A DNA stretch of 64,000 bases from Kosakonia cowanii JCM 10956 = DSM 18146 (GTDB taxonomy: Bacteria > Pseudomonadota > Gammaproteobacteria > Enterobacterales > Enterobacteriaceae), in the NCBI RefSeq assembly GCF_001975225.1, contig NZ_CP019445.1, positions 186,001 through 250,000 on the forward strand. The letters run 5' to 3'. Position 1 is the first letter of the stretch. The number at the start of each line of letters is the position of its first letter. A model generated the notes under the pieces. That model searched no databases. It was not told the DNA's origin and was given only the letters and a program-made list of their open reading frames with translations. This document shows positions 10,747 to 22,624 of the stretch, piece after piece. The translations under genes and the position numbers were made by a program.

Positions 10747-12480
10747 ATGCGCTCCACACAATCTCATGCTAAACAACCGTTTAGTGTGAAAGCCCTTGGA
10801 TGGGCTCTGCTCTATTTTTGGTACTTCTCCACGGTTCTGCAGGTCGCTATCCTGGTTAGCGGATACAGCGGCACCAACGGTTTTCGCGACTCCATTCTCT
10901 TCAGCTCGCTGTGGTTGATCCCGGTCTTCCTCTTCCCACGCTATACGCGCGCCATCGCGGCAGCTATTGGCGTAGTGTTGTGGGCCACTTCGCTGTCGAT
11001 GCTCTCCTACTACGTCATCTACGGGCAGGAGTTCTCGCAAAGCGTGTTGTTTGTAATGTTCGAAACCAACACCCATGAAGCGAGCGAGTTTTTAGGGCAA
11101 TACTTCAGCCTGAAGCTGGTGCTGATTGCGCTGGCCTACACCGCGGGCGCGATCTTCCTCTGGACTCGCCTGCGTCCGGTTTACATTCCTAACCCGTGGC
11201 GCTGGGTTGTCTCTTTCGCCCTGCTGTATGGGCTGATCCTCAATCCGATTGCGATAAACATGCTGAAATATAAGCAGGATCTCCCTAAGGCTGCCTCAGG
11301 ATTAGCCTCCAAGCTGGAGCCTGCCGCGCCGTGGCAGCTGGTGATGGGTTATGTGCAGTATCGTAACCAGTTGAACAGCCTCAACAGGCTGCTCGACAGC
11401 AACCACGCTCTGCCGCCGCTGGCAAACCTGAAAGATGAGTCGGGCGATGCGCCGCGCACGCTGGTGCTGGTGATTGGTGAATCGACGCAGCGTGGCCGCA
11501 TGAGCCTGTATGGCTACCCACGCGAAACCACGCCGGAGCTGGATGCGCTGCATAAAAGCGATCCGCGGATGAGCCTCTTTACTAACGTAGTGACGTCACG
11601 TCCCTATACCATTGAGATCCTGCAACAGGCGCTGACGTTCGCCGATGAGCAGCATCCGGATCTCTATCTGACGCAGCCCTCGCTGATGAACATGATGAAG
11701 CAGGCCGGGTACAAAACCTTCTGGATCACCAACCAGCAGACGATGACCGAGCGCAACACCATGTTGACCGTCTTTTCAAAACAGACGGATGTGCAGTTCT
11801 ATATGAACCAGCAGCGTACGCAGAGCGCCCGTGAATATGACACCAACGTGCTGAAGCCGTTTAAAACCGTGCTCGCCGATCCTGCGCCGAAAAAGTTCAT
11901 CATTGTGCACCTGCTCGGGACGCATATTCGTTACGACTTCCGCTACCCGCAAGGCTGGGGCAAGTTTACGGATAAGCACGACCATCAACCGCCGGGGCTG
12001 GATGCCGATCAATCCGAGACCTACAACAGCTATGACGATGCCAACCGCTTTAACGATCATGTTGTCTCCTCGCTGATTAATGATTACAAAGCGACCGACC
12101 CGAACGGCTTCCTGCTCTACTTCTCCGATCATGGCGAAGAGGTGTATGACACACCGCCGCACAATATTCAGGGGCGTAACGAAGCGGAGCCGACGCGCCA
12201 TATGTACACCATTCCGTTTATCCTCTGGACGTCGGATAAGTGGCAAGCGGCGCATCCGCGGGATTTCTCCGCCGACCTCAACCGTAAATACAGCAGTTCG
12301 CAGCTGATCCACACCTGGTCGGATTTAGCTGGCCTGCGCTATGACGGCTATGACGCCACGCGCTCGGTGGTCAGCCCGCAGTTCGTTGAAGCGACGCGCT
12401 GGATCGGTAACCCGTATAAGAAAAACGCGTTACGGGATTACGACGCGCTGCCTTACGGCGATCTCCCTGCCAATCAGTAA
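10747..12480 (+). CDS. eptC: Phosphoethanolamine transferase EptC (CptA)
   Basis: Inner-membrane enzyme that adds phosphoethanolamine to heptose I of the lipopolysaccharide core, strengthening the outer membrane. 577 residues, as in E. coli. The N-terminal third has about five membrane spans (for example LYFWYFSTVLQVAILVSGY and LVLIALAYTAGAIFLW). The C-terminal periplasmic sulfatase-fold domain carries LVIGESTQRGRMSLYGYPR with the phospho-acceptor threonine, and FSDHGEEVYDTP with zinc ligands. A CCTGAA-N8-TTCAGG inverted repeat (10670-10689) lies in the 226-bp upstream gap; its function is unknown. Stands alone between two terminators. Confidence 0.95.
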   Translation: MRSTQSHAKQPFSVKALGWALLYFWYFSTVLQVAILVSGYSGTNGFRDSILFSSLWLIPVFLFPRYTRAIAAAIGVVLWATSLSMLSYYVIYGQEFSQSVLFVMFETNTHEASEFLGQYFSLKLVLIALAYTAGAIFLWTRLRPVYIPNPWRWVVSFALLYGLILNPIAINMLKYKQDLPKAASGLASKLEPAAPWQLVMGYVQYRNQLNSLNRLLDSNHALPPLANLKDESGDAPRTLVLVIGESTQRGRMSLYGYPRETTPELDALHKSDPRMSLFTNVVTSRPYTIEILQQALTFADEQHPDLYLTQPSLMNMMKQAGYKTFWITNQQTMTERNTMLTVFSKQTDVQFYMNQQRTQSAREYDTNVLKPFKTVLADPAPKKFIIVHLLGTHIRYDFRYPQGWGKFTDKHDHQPPGLDADQSETYNSYDDANRFNDHVVSSLINDYKATDPNGFLLYFSDHGEEVYDTPPHNIQGRNEAEPTRHMYTIPFILWTSDKWQAAHPRDFSADLNRKYSSSQLIHTWSDLAGLRYDGYDATRSVVSPQFVEATRWIGNPYKKNALRDYDALPYGDLPANQ

Positions 12481-12487
12481 GCGTGTA

Positions 12488-12518
12488 AAGCCATCCCATC
12501 GGGATGGCTTTTTTTTTA
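12488..12518 (+). terminator. Terminator after eptC
   Basis: Ten-bp stem AAGCCATCCC/GGGATGGCTT with a 3-base loop followed by a run of T, 7 bp after the stop. Confidence 0.9.
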
Positions 12519-12562
12519 GCCTGGCGCTATGGTGAGCCTGTTTTTTTCGTCGCAGGAACATC

Positions 12563-13408
12563 ATGAGTCACGATATTGCGTCTCTCCTCTCCCGCCTGAT
12601 CCACGGTCCGGCAACGCTCAGGCAGATCCGCTTTGCGGCGGTGAATGCAACCGCGCCTGCGCTTGCCTGCCAGGTCGATTTCCCGCGTCTTGAAATTGTG
12701 CTGGAAGGAGCGCTGACCGATGCGGCGATCGCCGGCGAGACAGCATTGATGATGCAACATGATGTGCTTTACGTTCCCGCTGGCGGCTGGAACAGCCCGC
12801 GCTGGCTGGCACCGGCGAAAAGCTTAAGCGTGCTGTTTGGCAAACAGCAGCTCTGCTTTAGCCTTACGCAGTGGGATGGCGAAGCCCTCCAGACGCTGAC
12901 CCGGCAGCACGTAGCCCGGCGCGGCCCGCGCATAGGCTCCTTCCTGCTGCAAACGCTGCACGAGATGCAGATGCAGCCAGAGGAGCAGCACACGGCGCGG
13001 TTGATTGTCACCAGCCTGCTGAGCCACTGCCACGATCTGCTCGGCAGCCAGATCCACACCGCGTCGCGCAGCCAGGCGCTGTTTGAAGCTATTCGTGACT
13101 ATATCGACGAACATTACGCCATGCCGCTCACCCGCGAGTCGGTCGCGCAGGCGTTCTATATCTCGCCCAACTACCTCTCCCATCTGTTCCAGAAAACCGG
13201 CGCGGTCGGCTTTAGTGAATATCTGACCCATACCCGGCTGGAGCATGCGAAAACGCTGCTTAAAGGCTACGACCTGAAAATCAAAGAGGTGGCGCACAGC
13301 TGCGGGTTTGTCGACAGCAACTACTTCTGCCGCCTGTTCCGTAAAAACACCGAACGCTCGCCCTCGGAGTATCGCCAGCACTACCACAGCCAGCTACGGG
13401 ACAAATAA
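12563..13408 (+). CDS. yijO: AraC-family transcriptional regulator YijO
   Basis: 281-residue AraC/XylS-type regulator of unknown target. The N-terminal half is a cupin-like sensor domain; the C-terminal 100 residues hold two helix-turn-helices, the first near SVAQAFYISPNYLSHLFQ and the second near IKEVAHSCGFVDSNYFCRLFRK, followed by the family ending RSPSEYR. Start ATG has AGGA six bases upstream. In E. coli yijO sits beside the frw/ptsA-fsaB-gldA genes; here only fsaB remains next to it, 214 bp downstream, so yijO is a candidate regulator of fsaB (inference). Confidence 0.88.
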   Translation: MSHDIASLLSRLIHGPATLRQIRFAAVNATAPALACQVDFPRLEIVLEGALTDAAIAGETALMMQHDVLYVPAGGWNSPRWLAPAKSLSVLFGKQQLCFSLTQWDGEALQTLTRQHVARRGPRIGSFLLQTLHEMQMQPEEQHTARLIVTSLLSHCHDLLGSQIHTASRSQALFEAIRDYIDEHYAMPLTRESVAQAFYISPNYLSHLFQKTGAVGFSEYLTHTRLEHAKTLLKGYDLKIKEVAHSCGFVDSNYFCRLFRKNTERSPSEYRQHYHSQLRDK

Positions 13409-13498
13409 TTCCGCGACTGGATTTTTGTACGCTTTTATACCCGCTTCTCTTCTACGCTCCGCGCCTGAATCCGCTTTTCATCGGAGTGCACTGCATTT

Positions 13499-13514
13499 TG
13501 TGAGCGCTGTCGCA
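13499..13514. promoter_or_regulatory. Candidate CRP site upstream of fsaB
   Basis: TGTGA-gcgctg-TCGCA, one mismatch from TGTGA-N6-TCACA, centred about 117 bp before the fsaB start. It would fit catabolite control of a sugar-phosphate aldolase but rests on motif alone. I saw nothing else definite in the 13409-13622 gap. Confidence 0.5.
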
Positions 13515-13622
13515 CTTCATCAGCATGCGTACATTTGTCCAGTGTTTGGCAGAATTGTTATATAGCCGCCGCCGCCTCGCAGACCGTATGCTTTCGCCAG
13601 ATCATATTGATGAGGAAGCAGG

Positions 13623-14285
13623 ATGGAACTCTATCTGGATACGGCCAATATCGCGGAAGTGGAGCGCCTTGCGCGCATCTATCCGCTGGCTGGCGTTACC
13701 ACCAACCCGAGCATTATTGCTGCCGGTAAAACTCCTCTGTGGGAGGTTTTGCCGCGTCTGCAACAGGCAATAGGCGCGAACGGGACGCTCTTCGCCCAGG
13801 TGATGAGCCGCGATGCAGAGGGCATGGTGAGCGAGGCGAAAAGGCTTCACCACGCGCTGCCGGGTATTGTGGTTAAAATCCCGGTAACGGGCGAAGGGCT
13901 GGCGGCGATTAAGCAGTTGAAAAAACAGGGGATCGTCACGCTCGGTACGGCGGTCTATAGCGCCGCGCAGGGCTTACTGGCTGCACTGGCGGGAGCCAAA
14001 TATGTCGCGCCCTATGTTAACCGTGTCGATGCGCAGGGCGGCGATGGTGTGCGCATGGTGCAGGAGCTGCAAACCTTGCTGAGTTTGCATGCGCCGGAGA
14101 GCAAGGTGCTGGCAGCGAGCTTTAAAACCCCGCGCCAGGCGCTCGACTGTCTGCTCGCCGGATGCGAGGCGATTACCCTGCCGGTCGATGTGGCGAAGCA
14201 GATGCTCAATACGCCCGCCGTTGAATCCGCCGTCGAGAAATTCGAGCAGGACTGGCAGGGCGCGTTTGGCTGCCTGAGCCTGTAA
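13623..14285 (+). CDS. fsaB: Fructose-6-phosphate aldolase (transaldolase-like)
   Basis: Class I aldolase that reversibly splits fructose 6-phosphate into dihydroxyacetone and glyceraldehyde 3-phosphate. 220 residues, the FSA length, much shorter than transaldolase B. Schiff-base lysine is in [10 protein letters not shown] (about residue 85); GVTTNPS (about residue 25) and [16 protein letters not shown] are conserved family blocks. AGGA-type ribosome site just upstream. The E. coli neighbours ptsA and gldA, which supply dihydroxyacetone chemistry, are absent here, so the gene stands alone. FsaA and FsaB are close paralogues; the yijO/metF setting points to fsaB. Confidence 0.9.
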   Translation: MELYLDTANIAEVERLARIYPLAGVTTNPSIIAAGKTPLWEVLPRLQQAIGANGTLFAQVMSRDAEGMVSEAKRLHHALPGIVVKIPVTGEGLAAIKQLKKQGIVTLGTAVYSAAQGLLAALAGAKYVAPYVNRVDAQGGDGVRMVQELQTLLSLHAPESKVLAASFKTPRQALDCLLAGCEAITLPVDVAKQMLNTPAVESAVEKFEQDWQGAFGCLSL

Positions 14286-14296
14286 TTTCCCCCGAA

Positions 14297-15202
<906 letters not shown>

Positions 15203-15239
15203 TTACCTCATCAATCACAAGTCATTATTCAGGGTGAGT

Positions 15240-15271
15240 GAACTTCTATACGTTTAGACGTCCAGATGTAA
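15240..15271. promoter_or_regulatory. Tandem met boxes (MetJ operator) upstream of metF
   Basis: Four contiguous 8-bp units, gaacttct / atacgttt / agacgtcc / agatgtaa, compared with the met box AGACGTCT. The two right-hand boxes are strongest (7 of 8 and 5 of 8). They lie 41-72 bp ahead of the metF start on the opposite strand and overlap the likely promoter. Confidence 0.85.
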
Positions 15272-15365
15272 AAATGACGGAAATCGTACAAAGCGTCAAC
15301 AGAAATATCTCGATTGTGTGTGAGGAGTTTTCAGCGAAGATGAAAAAGATTCATGAGGCGGGAAC

Positions 15366-15392
15366 ACTCCCCTCCCGGAGCGGGAGAGGAGT
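15366..15392. repeat. CCCTCTCC-type palindrome after metL
   Basis: Twelve-bp stem ACTCCCCTCCCG/CGGGAGAGGAGT with one mismatch and a 3-base loop, just beyond the metL stop. No clear U-tract on either strand. Belongs to a family of similar hairpins in this window (see findings). Confidence 0.7.
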
Positions 15393-15403
15393 TGCAGCGA
15401 GGG

Positions 15404-17836
15404 CTACAGCAGCTGTGCAAGGCGGTTAATATCGGACTGAATAGCGCCCGCGGTGACATCCCGGCCTGCGCCGGGCCCGCGGATCACCATCGGGTTATCG
15501 CGATACCAGCGGCTCTCAATCGCAAAGACGTTATCGCACGGCAGCAGCGCGGCCAGCGGATGCTCCGGGCGCACCGCTTCAACGCCAACGCGCGCTTTGC
15601 CATTGGCATCGAAACGGGCGACGTAACGCAGCACCAGCCCCAGCTCGCGGGCGGCTTCAAGGCGCTGGAGCATCTGCTCATTTAACGCCTCGCCATTCTC
15701 GAAGAAGTGATCGACGGATTCTGCTTCGCAGCCCGGCGGCACCAGCGACTCGACGCGCACCTGATCCGGCTCGATGTCATACCCCGCTTCGCGGGCGAGG
15801 ATCACCAGCTTGCGCATCACATCTTTACCGGAGAGATCGACGCGCGGGTCCGGCTCGGTCAGCCCCTGCTGCCACGCCTGATCCACCAGCTCGGTGAAGG
15901 GCACGCTGCCATCAAACTGCAGGAATAGCCAGGAGAGCGTACCGGAGAAGATACCGCTGATCGCCAGAATCGAATCGCCGCTGTCGCGCAGATCGCGCAC
16001 GGTGTGGTTAACCGGCAGACCCGCGCCGACGGTGGCGTTATAGAGCCAGTGGCGGCCAGTTTTTTCAAAGGCGTCATGGATCTGGCGGAAGCGATCGCTT
16101 TTGCTCGCGCCCGCCAGCTTGTTAGCGCTGATGACATGGAAACCGTGGCTGGCGAAATCGAGATACTGCTCCGCAAGCTGCTCGCTGGCGGTGACATCCA
16201 GCACCACTAAATCATCATACGGATGGGCACGCATCCACAGGAACAGCGACTCCTCATCCTGCTCTACCGCCTCATCATTAAAGAAGGCAAGCGCGCGGCT
16301 GGCATCCAGCCCGTCGTAGCTCAACAGGCTGCGGCGGCTATCAACCACGCCTGCCAGCACAAACTCAAACCCGGTGCGCGCCGAGAGCGCGCTCTGCTCG
16401 CGAGAGAAAAGCTCAAGCCAGCGCGAGCCGATATTGCCTTTACCAAACAGCACCAGACCAATGCGTTTTTCCGCGCGGAACAGCGACTGGTGCAGACCCT
16501 GGATCAGGCTCTCGGTCGGGCCGACGCGCAGCACGGCAACCAGGCTGATCCCTTCGTCCGATTGCCAGATAAACTCGACCGGCTGCCCTTTTAACTGCTG
16601 CCAGAAGCGGTGGCTGTGCAGCGGGTTGCGGCATACGCCCGCACCGACCATCGCCACCAGCGCCAGCCCCTGGCGTAAACGCAGCTCGCCCGGCAGACCC
16701 GCCTCATCAAGCAGTTTAAAGACGCTGTCGACCACTTCGGAGGTGTAGCAGAGTTGCAGCAGATTGCGGTCAGCGTGAACACCGACCGCCAGCGGACGCA
16801 CCTGCGCGCGCTTGAGAATAATGTCGATCTCTCTGTGCGCCAGCTTGAAGTCCTGCCCTGACGGCACGAGGAACTCAATCAGGCAGACATCATCATGGCT
16901 GGTAACAATGCGTGCCCCGGTGCCGGAAGCGAGCACGCGCTCAATGCGCGTTGAACCCTGTTCGGGGTTGTAGCTGCAACGCAGTTGCAGATCGATATTG
17001 CTGCCGGAAACCGGCTGTAATGTGCGGGCATGCAGTACCGGTGCGGCCAGGCGCGCCAGCTCGCTCGCTTCATCCAGACGCAACAGCGGCAGCAGACAGG
17101 CATCTTTCACTTTGCGCGGGTCGGCGCTGTAGACCCCGGCGACGTCGCTCCAGATGGTCACGCGCGAAACATCGCCCAGCGCGCCGATCTGCGTTGCCGA
17201 GTAGTCGGAACCGTTACGGCCAAGCAGCACGGTTTCGCCCGCGTCGTTGCGGCTGATAAAGCCGGTCACCACAATTCGTTTACCCGGATGCTGCGCCAGC
17301 TGCTGCTGCAATAAGGGGTAAGAGGCCCCTTCATTGACCTGCGGCTGCGCGCTGCGCTCGGCGCGGAGGAAGTCGCGGGCATCGAGCCAGGTGGCGTCAA
17401 GCTCCTGCTGATTCAGCACCGCTGCCATTAAGCGCGCGGACCAGATTTCACCGTGCCCCACTACTTCGGCATAAACGGCATCGTTGATGCCGCTGTCGAG
17501 CAGCGCGGCGAGGTGCTCCAGATCGTGAATAAAGGCGCTGGTCAGGCCATCGGCTACATCGGCAGGTAACAGGCCGTTAATTAATTCGAGCTGATAGCGG
17601 CGCAGCGATTGCTGCACCTGATGCGCAGAGAGGCGATCGGTCTGGCTCAGTTTAAGCCAGCTGATCAACTGGTTGGTGGTGCTACCGGCGGCCGAAACCA
17701 CCATCATGTCGCCCGGCTGCGAATACTCCGCCATGATCCCTGCTACGCGCAGATAACACTTCACATCCGCCAGACTACTGCCACCAAATTTGTGCAGCTG
17801 ACGAGCCTTCGTCCCTGCCTGCGCAATCACACTCAT
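15404..17836 (-). CDS. metL: Bifunctional aspartokinase II / homoserine dehydrogenase II
   Basis: Two steps of the aspartate pathway feeding methionine: aspartate phosphorylation and reduction of aspartate semialdehyde to homoserine. 810 residues, full length. N-terminal kinase domain begins with KFGGSSLAD (about residue 16); a central ACT-like region follows; the C-terminal dehydrogenase shows LVLFGKGNIGSRWLEL (NAD(P) fold, about 465) and the catalytic GIFSGTLSW block. Starts 2 bp after the metB stop; its ribosome site (GAGGGG) lies inside the end of metB, so the two are translationally linked. MetJ controls the pair. Confidence 0.97.
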   Translation of the reverse strand: MSVIAQAGTKARQLHKFGGSSLADVKCYLRVAGIMAEYSQPGDMMVVSAAGSTTNQLISWLKLSQTDRLSAHQVQQSLRRYQLELINGLLPADVADGLTSAFIHDLEHLAALLDSGINDAVYAEVVGHGEIWSARLMAAVLNQQELDATWLDARDFLRAERSAQPQVNEGASYPLLQQQLAQHPGKRIVVTGFISRNDAGETVLLGRNGSDYSATQIGALGDVSRVTIWSDVAGVYSADPRKVKDACLLPLLRLDEASELARLAAPVLHARTLQPVSGSNIDLQLRCSYNPEQGSTRIERVLASGTGARIVTSHDDVCLIEFLVPSGQDFKLAHREIDIILKRAQVRPLAVGVHADRNLLQLCYTSEVVDSVFKLLDEAGLPGELRLRQGLALVAMVGAGVCRNPLHSHRFWQQLKGQPVEFIWQSDEGISLVAVLRVGPTESLIQGLHQSLFRAEKRIGLVLFGKGNIGSRWLELFSREQSALSARTGFEFVLAGVVDSRRSLLSYDGLDASRALAFFNDEAVEQDEESLFLWMRAHPYDDLVVLDVTASEQLAEQYLDFASHGFHVISANKLAGASKSDRFRQIHDAFEKTGRHWLYNATVGAGLPVNHTVRDLRDSGDSILAISGIFSGTLSWLFLQFDGSVPFTELVDQAWQQGLTEPDPRVDLSGKDVMRKLVILAREAGYDIEPDQVRVESLVPPGCEAESVDHFFENGEALNEQMLQRLEAARELGLVLRYVARFDANGKARVGVEAVRPEHPLAALLPCDNVFAIESRWYRDNPMVIRGPGAGRDVTAGAIQSDINRLAQLL

Positions 17837-17838
17837 GT

Positions 17839-18999
17839 TTACCCCTCAGCGGCGATCCGGAAGCCATTTTCCAGATCGGCAATCAAATCTTCACTATCTT
17901 CAATACCGGTTGAGATGCGCAGCAGCGTCTCACCGATCCCAGCGGCGGCGCGTGCTTCCGGCGCCATGCCCGCGTGGGTCATGGTCGCGGCGTGGGAGAT
18001 TAAACTCTCAACCCCGCCTAACGATTCCGCCAGTGTAAACAGCGACAGTCCGCTCAGGAAACGACGCAGCGTCTGCTCATCGCCAGCCAGTTCAAAACTC
18101 AACATCGCGCCAAAGCCCTTTTGCTGACGCGCCGCAATCTCATGCCCCTGGTTATCAGGCAGAGAGGGATGGTACAGCTTTTTCACCAGCGGCTGAGTCT
18201 GCAAAAAGTCGACAATCGCCTGCGCGTTACGCTGCGCCACTTCCATGCGCGGCGACAGGGTGCGCAGCCCGCGCAGCAGCAAATAGCTGTCGAAAGCGCT
18301 GCCGGTGACGCCAATATTATTCGCCCACCATGCCAGTTCGGTGACGGTCGCCTCATCCTTCGCAATCACCACGCCGGCTACCACATCGGAGTGGCCGTTG
18401 AGGTATTTGGTGCAGGAGTGCAGCACCAGATCCGCCCCCAGCGCCAGCGGGTTTTGCAACGCCGGGCTCAGGAAGGTGTTATCCACCACGCTCACCGCAC
18501 CCGCTTCCCGCGCAAGCCCACAGATTTTCGCAATATCTACGACGCGCAACAATGGGTTACTGGGAGTTTCTACCAGCACCAGCTTCGGTTTTTCCGCCAG
18601 CGCCGCTTTCAGCGCCTGCTCATCGCCCTGATCGACAAACTTCACGCGGTAGCAGCCGCGCTTCGCCAGGCTATCAAACAGACGATAGCTGCCGCCGTAA
18701 CAGTCGTGCGGTGCCACCAGCAGATCGCCAGGCTTAAGGAACACCGTGGTCACCAGGTGAATTGCCGACATGCCGGTATTGGTCATCACCGCGCCTGCAC
18801 CGCCCTCCAGCTCCGCCAGCGCGCGCTGCACCACATCACGCGTAGGATTACCGCGGCGCGAGTAGTCGTGGGCGCGAGGTTCGTTAAAACCGGTGAAGTT
18901 ATAGGTACTGGAGAGGTGAATCGGGGGGACAACGCAACCGTACTGCTCGTCATCGTTCAATCCGCTACGCACTGCGATGGTGGCCTGTTTACGCGTCAT
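17839..18999 (-). CDS. metB: Cystathionine gamma-synthase
   Basis: PLP enzyme joining O-succinylhomoserine and cysteine to cystathionine, second methionine-specific step. 386 residues, full length. The PLP lysine lies in LHSCTKYLNGHSDV (about residue 198), with SVVDNTFLSPALQNPL just before it. The C-terminus SLGGVESLISHAA is typical of the gamma-family. First gene of metBL, divergent from metJ across the met-box array. Confidence 0.98.
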   Translation of the reverse strand: MTRKQATIAVRSGLNDDEQYGCVVPPIHLSSTYNFTGFNEPRAHDYSRRGNPTRDVVQRALAELEGGAGAVMTNTGMSAIHLVTTVFLKPGDLLVAPHDCYGGSYRLFDSLAKRGCYRVKFVDQGDEQALKAALAEKPKLVLVETPSNPLLRVVDIAKICGLAREAGAVSVVDNTFLSPALQNPLALGADLVLHSCTKYLNGHSDVVAGVVIAKDEATVTELAWWANNIGVTGSAFDSYLLLRGLRTLSPRMEVAQRNAQAIVDFLQTQPLVKKLYHPSLPDNQGHEIAARQQKGFGAMLSFELAGDEQTLRRFLSGLSLFTLAESLGGVESLISHAATMTHAGMAPEARAAAGIGETLLRISTGIEDSEDLIADLENGFRIAAEG

Positions 19000-19060
19000 G
19001 GTGAAGGCTTCCTGGCTTAATGGATGAAAAGTCAGGTCACAGAGTAAACACTGGAATAAT

Positions 19061-19108
19061 AGACGTCAATACATCTGGACATCTAAACTTCTTTGCGTAT
19101 AGATTGAG
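19061..19108. promoter_or_regulatory. Tandem met boxes between metB and metJ
   Basis: Five to six contiguous 8-bp units starting agacgtca / atacatct / ggacatct / aaacttct / ttgcgtat / agattgag. The first four match AGACGTCT best. They sit 62-109 bp ahead of metB and about 155-200 bp ahead of metJ, as in E. coli, where MetJ represses both genes. Confidence 0.88.
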
Positions 19109-19261
19109 CAATCGCATAATAGCCGTTAAAATTATATGCTTTCGTACGATATTGCAGAGCGATACACGGTGTCACCCCGATGACTCTACGGTAAACTACG
19201 CGCAATTACGGCCCGGCGCGACCGGGTATAGATCAATGACTGAGAGGATTAAAGGTATCTC

Positions 19262-19579
19262 ATGGCTGAATGGAGCGGCGAATATATCAGCCCATACGCT
19301 GAGCACGGCAAGAAGAGTGAGCAAGTAAAAAAAATTACGGTGTCCATTCCTCTTAAGGTGTTAAAAATCCTCACCGATGAACGTACCCGTCGTCAGGTGA
19401 ATAACCTGCGCCACGCCACCAACAGCGAACTGCTGTGCGAGGCGTTTTTACATGCGTTTACCGGCCAGCCTTTGCCGAATGATGAAGACCTGCGTAAAGA
19501 GCGCAGCGATGAGATCCCGGAAGAGGCGAAAGTGATTATGCGTGAAATGGGTATCGACCCGGATACGTGGGAATACTGA
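19262..19579 (+). CDS. metJ: Methionine repressor MetJ
   Basis: Ribbon-helix-helix dimer that binds met boxes with S-adenosylmethionine as corepressor. 105 residues, nearly identical to E. coli MetJ. The DNA-reading beta strand is [11 protein letters not shown] (about residues 23-33), followed by the two helices. Start ATG 19262 gives [15 protein letters not shown], the known N-terminus; the reading frame has no supported longer form. Divergent from metBL, with its own terminator. Confidence 0.98.
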   Translation: MAEWSGEYISPYAEHGKKSEQVKKITVSIPLKVLKILTDERTRRQVNNLRHATNSELLCEAFLHAFTGQPLPNDEDLRKERSDEIPEEAKVIMREMGIDPDTWEY

Positions 19580-19586
19580 TCGCAAT

Positions 19587-19619
19587 AAAAAGGGCGGAAA
19601 TCATATTCCGCCCTTTTTT
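19587..19619. terminator. Bidirectional terminator between metJ and a 26-codon gene
   Basis: Stem AAAAGGGCGGA/TCCGCCCTTTT-like with A-rich 5' and T6 3' flanks, so it can end transcription from metJ on the plus strand and from the small gene at 19639-19719 on the minus strand. Confidence 0.9.
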
Positions 19620-19638
19620 GATTTATCGCACCTGCTTA

Positions 19639-19719
19639 TCAGAAACGCGTCACTTCCGGATGCACTTCTGCCAGTGAGAGCAGGTAAGACATAAATACGT
19701 TTTTCATTGCTGTCAGCAT
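19639..19719 (-). CDS. Candidate 26-residue small protein with its own CRP site
   Basis: Not recognised. Reads MLTAMKNVFMSYLLSLAEVH then PEVTRF. An AAGGA lies eight bases before the ATG, and the gene ends 20 bp before the bidirectional terminator. A perfect TGTGA-N6-TCACA palindrome lies 84 bp upstream, and the rpmE terminator isolates it from the upstream gene. The peptide has a hydrophobic middle (VFMSYLLSLA) and an acidic end; it is too short for a confident membrane call. A second ATG at codon 5 is possible. In E. coli this interval holds yiiX instead. It could also be a small regulatory RNA with an incidental ORF. Confidence 0.55.
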   Translation of the reverse strand: MLTAMKNVFMSYLLSLAEVHPEVTRF

Positions 19720-19794
19720 ACAAATGATCCTTTTACGCTCAAATAGTGTGAGGAGATGTATGGCGACAGGGTATGCCTGTTTTTTGACCAGAGC

Positions 19795-19826
19795 AATATT
19801 TTTGTGAAGCTCATCACAAAAATATT
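19795..19826. promoter_or_regulatory. Perfect CRP-type palindrome between rpmE and the small gene
   Basis: The core TGTGA-agctca-TCACA (19803-19818) is a full CRP consensus, and the symmetry extends outward to 13-bp perfect arms (AATATTTTTGTGA and its complement). It lies after the rpmE terminator and 84 bp before the 26-codon ORF on the minus strand, so that ORF is the natural target. With an A/T-rich flank it could also bind FNR weakly, but the TGTGA core favours CRP. Confidence 0.85.
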
Positions 19827-19851
19827 CCCCCTGAGGCAAACCGCAGAGACA

Positions 19852-19877
19852 AAAAAAGCGCCTTTCGGCGCTTTTTT
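19852..19877. terminator. Terminator after rpmE
   Basis: Perfect stem AAAAAAGCGCC/GGCGCTTTTTT with a TTTC loop, 11 bp beyond the rpmE stop; symmetrical, so active in both directions. Confidence 0.92.
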
Positions 19878-19887
19878 CTTTGGCAAC

Positions 19888-20100
19888 TTACTTGCTGCCC
19901 GGGATGCTGAAGCGTTTGTTGAAACGGTCAACACGGCCACCAGTTGCAACATCACGCTGCTTACCGGTGAAGAACGGGTGGCATTTACCACACACGTCCA
20001 GGTTCAGATCGTGACCCAGAGTAGAGTGGGTTTCGATCACGTTACCGCAAGAACAGGTTGCAGTAATCGCTACGTAATTCGGGTGAATACCTTTTTTCAT
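19888..20100 (-). CDS. rpmE: 50S ribosomal protein L31 (zinc form)
   Basis: Small ribosomal protein at the central protuberance bridging to the 30S head. 70 residues. The four zinc cysteines are present: CSC near residues 16-18 and CGKC near 37-40, which marks the zinc-containing L31 rather than the zinc-independent paralogue YkgM. Divergent from priA and followed by a strong terminator. Confidence 0.98.
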   Translation of the reverse strand: MKKGIHPNYVAITATCSCGNVIETHSTLGHDLNLDVCGKCHPFFTGKQRDVATGGRVDRFNKRFSIPGSK

Positions 20101-20184
20101 GGGGAAACCTCAGTTTAAGGCCGCGTCGCTCTTCCAGCCCTAACGCCAGACACCACGCGAGTTGATATGTAAGTGAATCTTTGA

Positions 20185-22500
<2,316 letters not shown>

Positions 22501-22624
22501 TGCTGCGAGCCAGCGCGTAAAATAGAATGCCCGTCACACTTTTTGTGAAATTTCTGTAACCGATGCGCTTAACTATCTGATAAAAATGTGACTACGCCTG
22601 CGCCGTGCATGCGAGGAGAACAAG

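Noticed and set aside
19720..19839. Longer 66-codon version of the small gene next to metJ
   Set aside because: The longer frame reads back through the CRP palindrome and has no ribosome site; the AAGGA lies only before the internal ATG at 19719.
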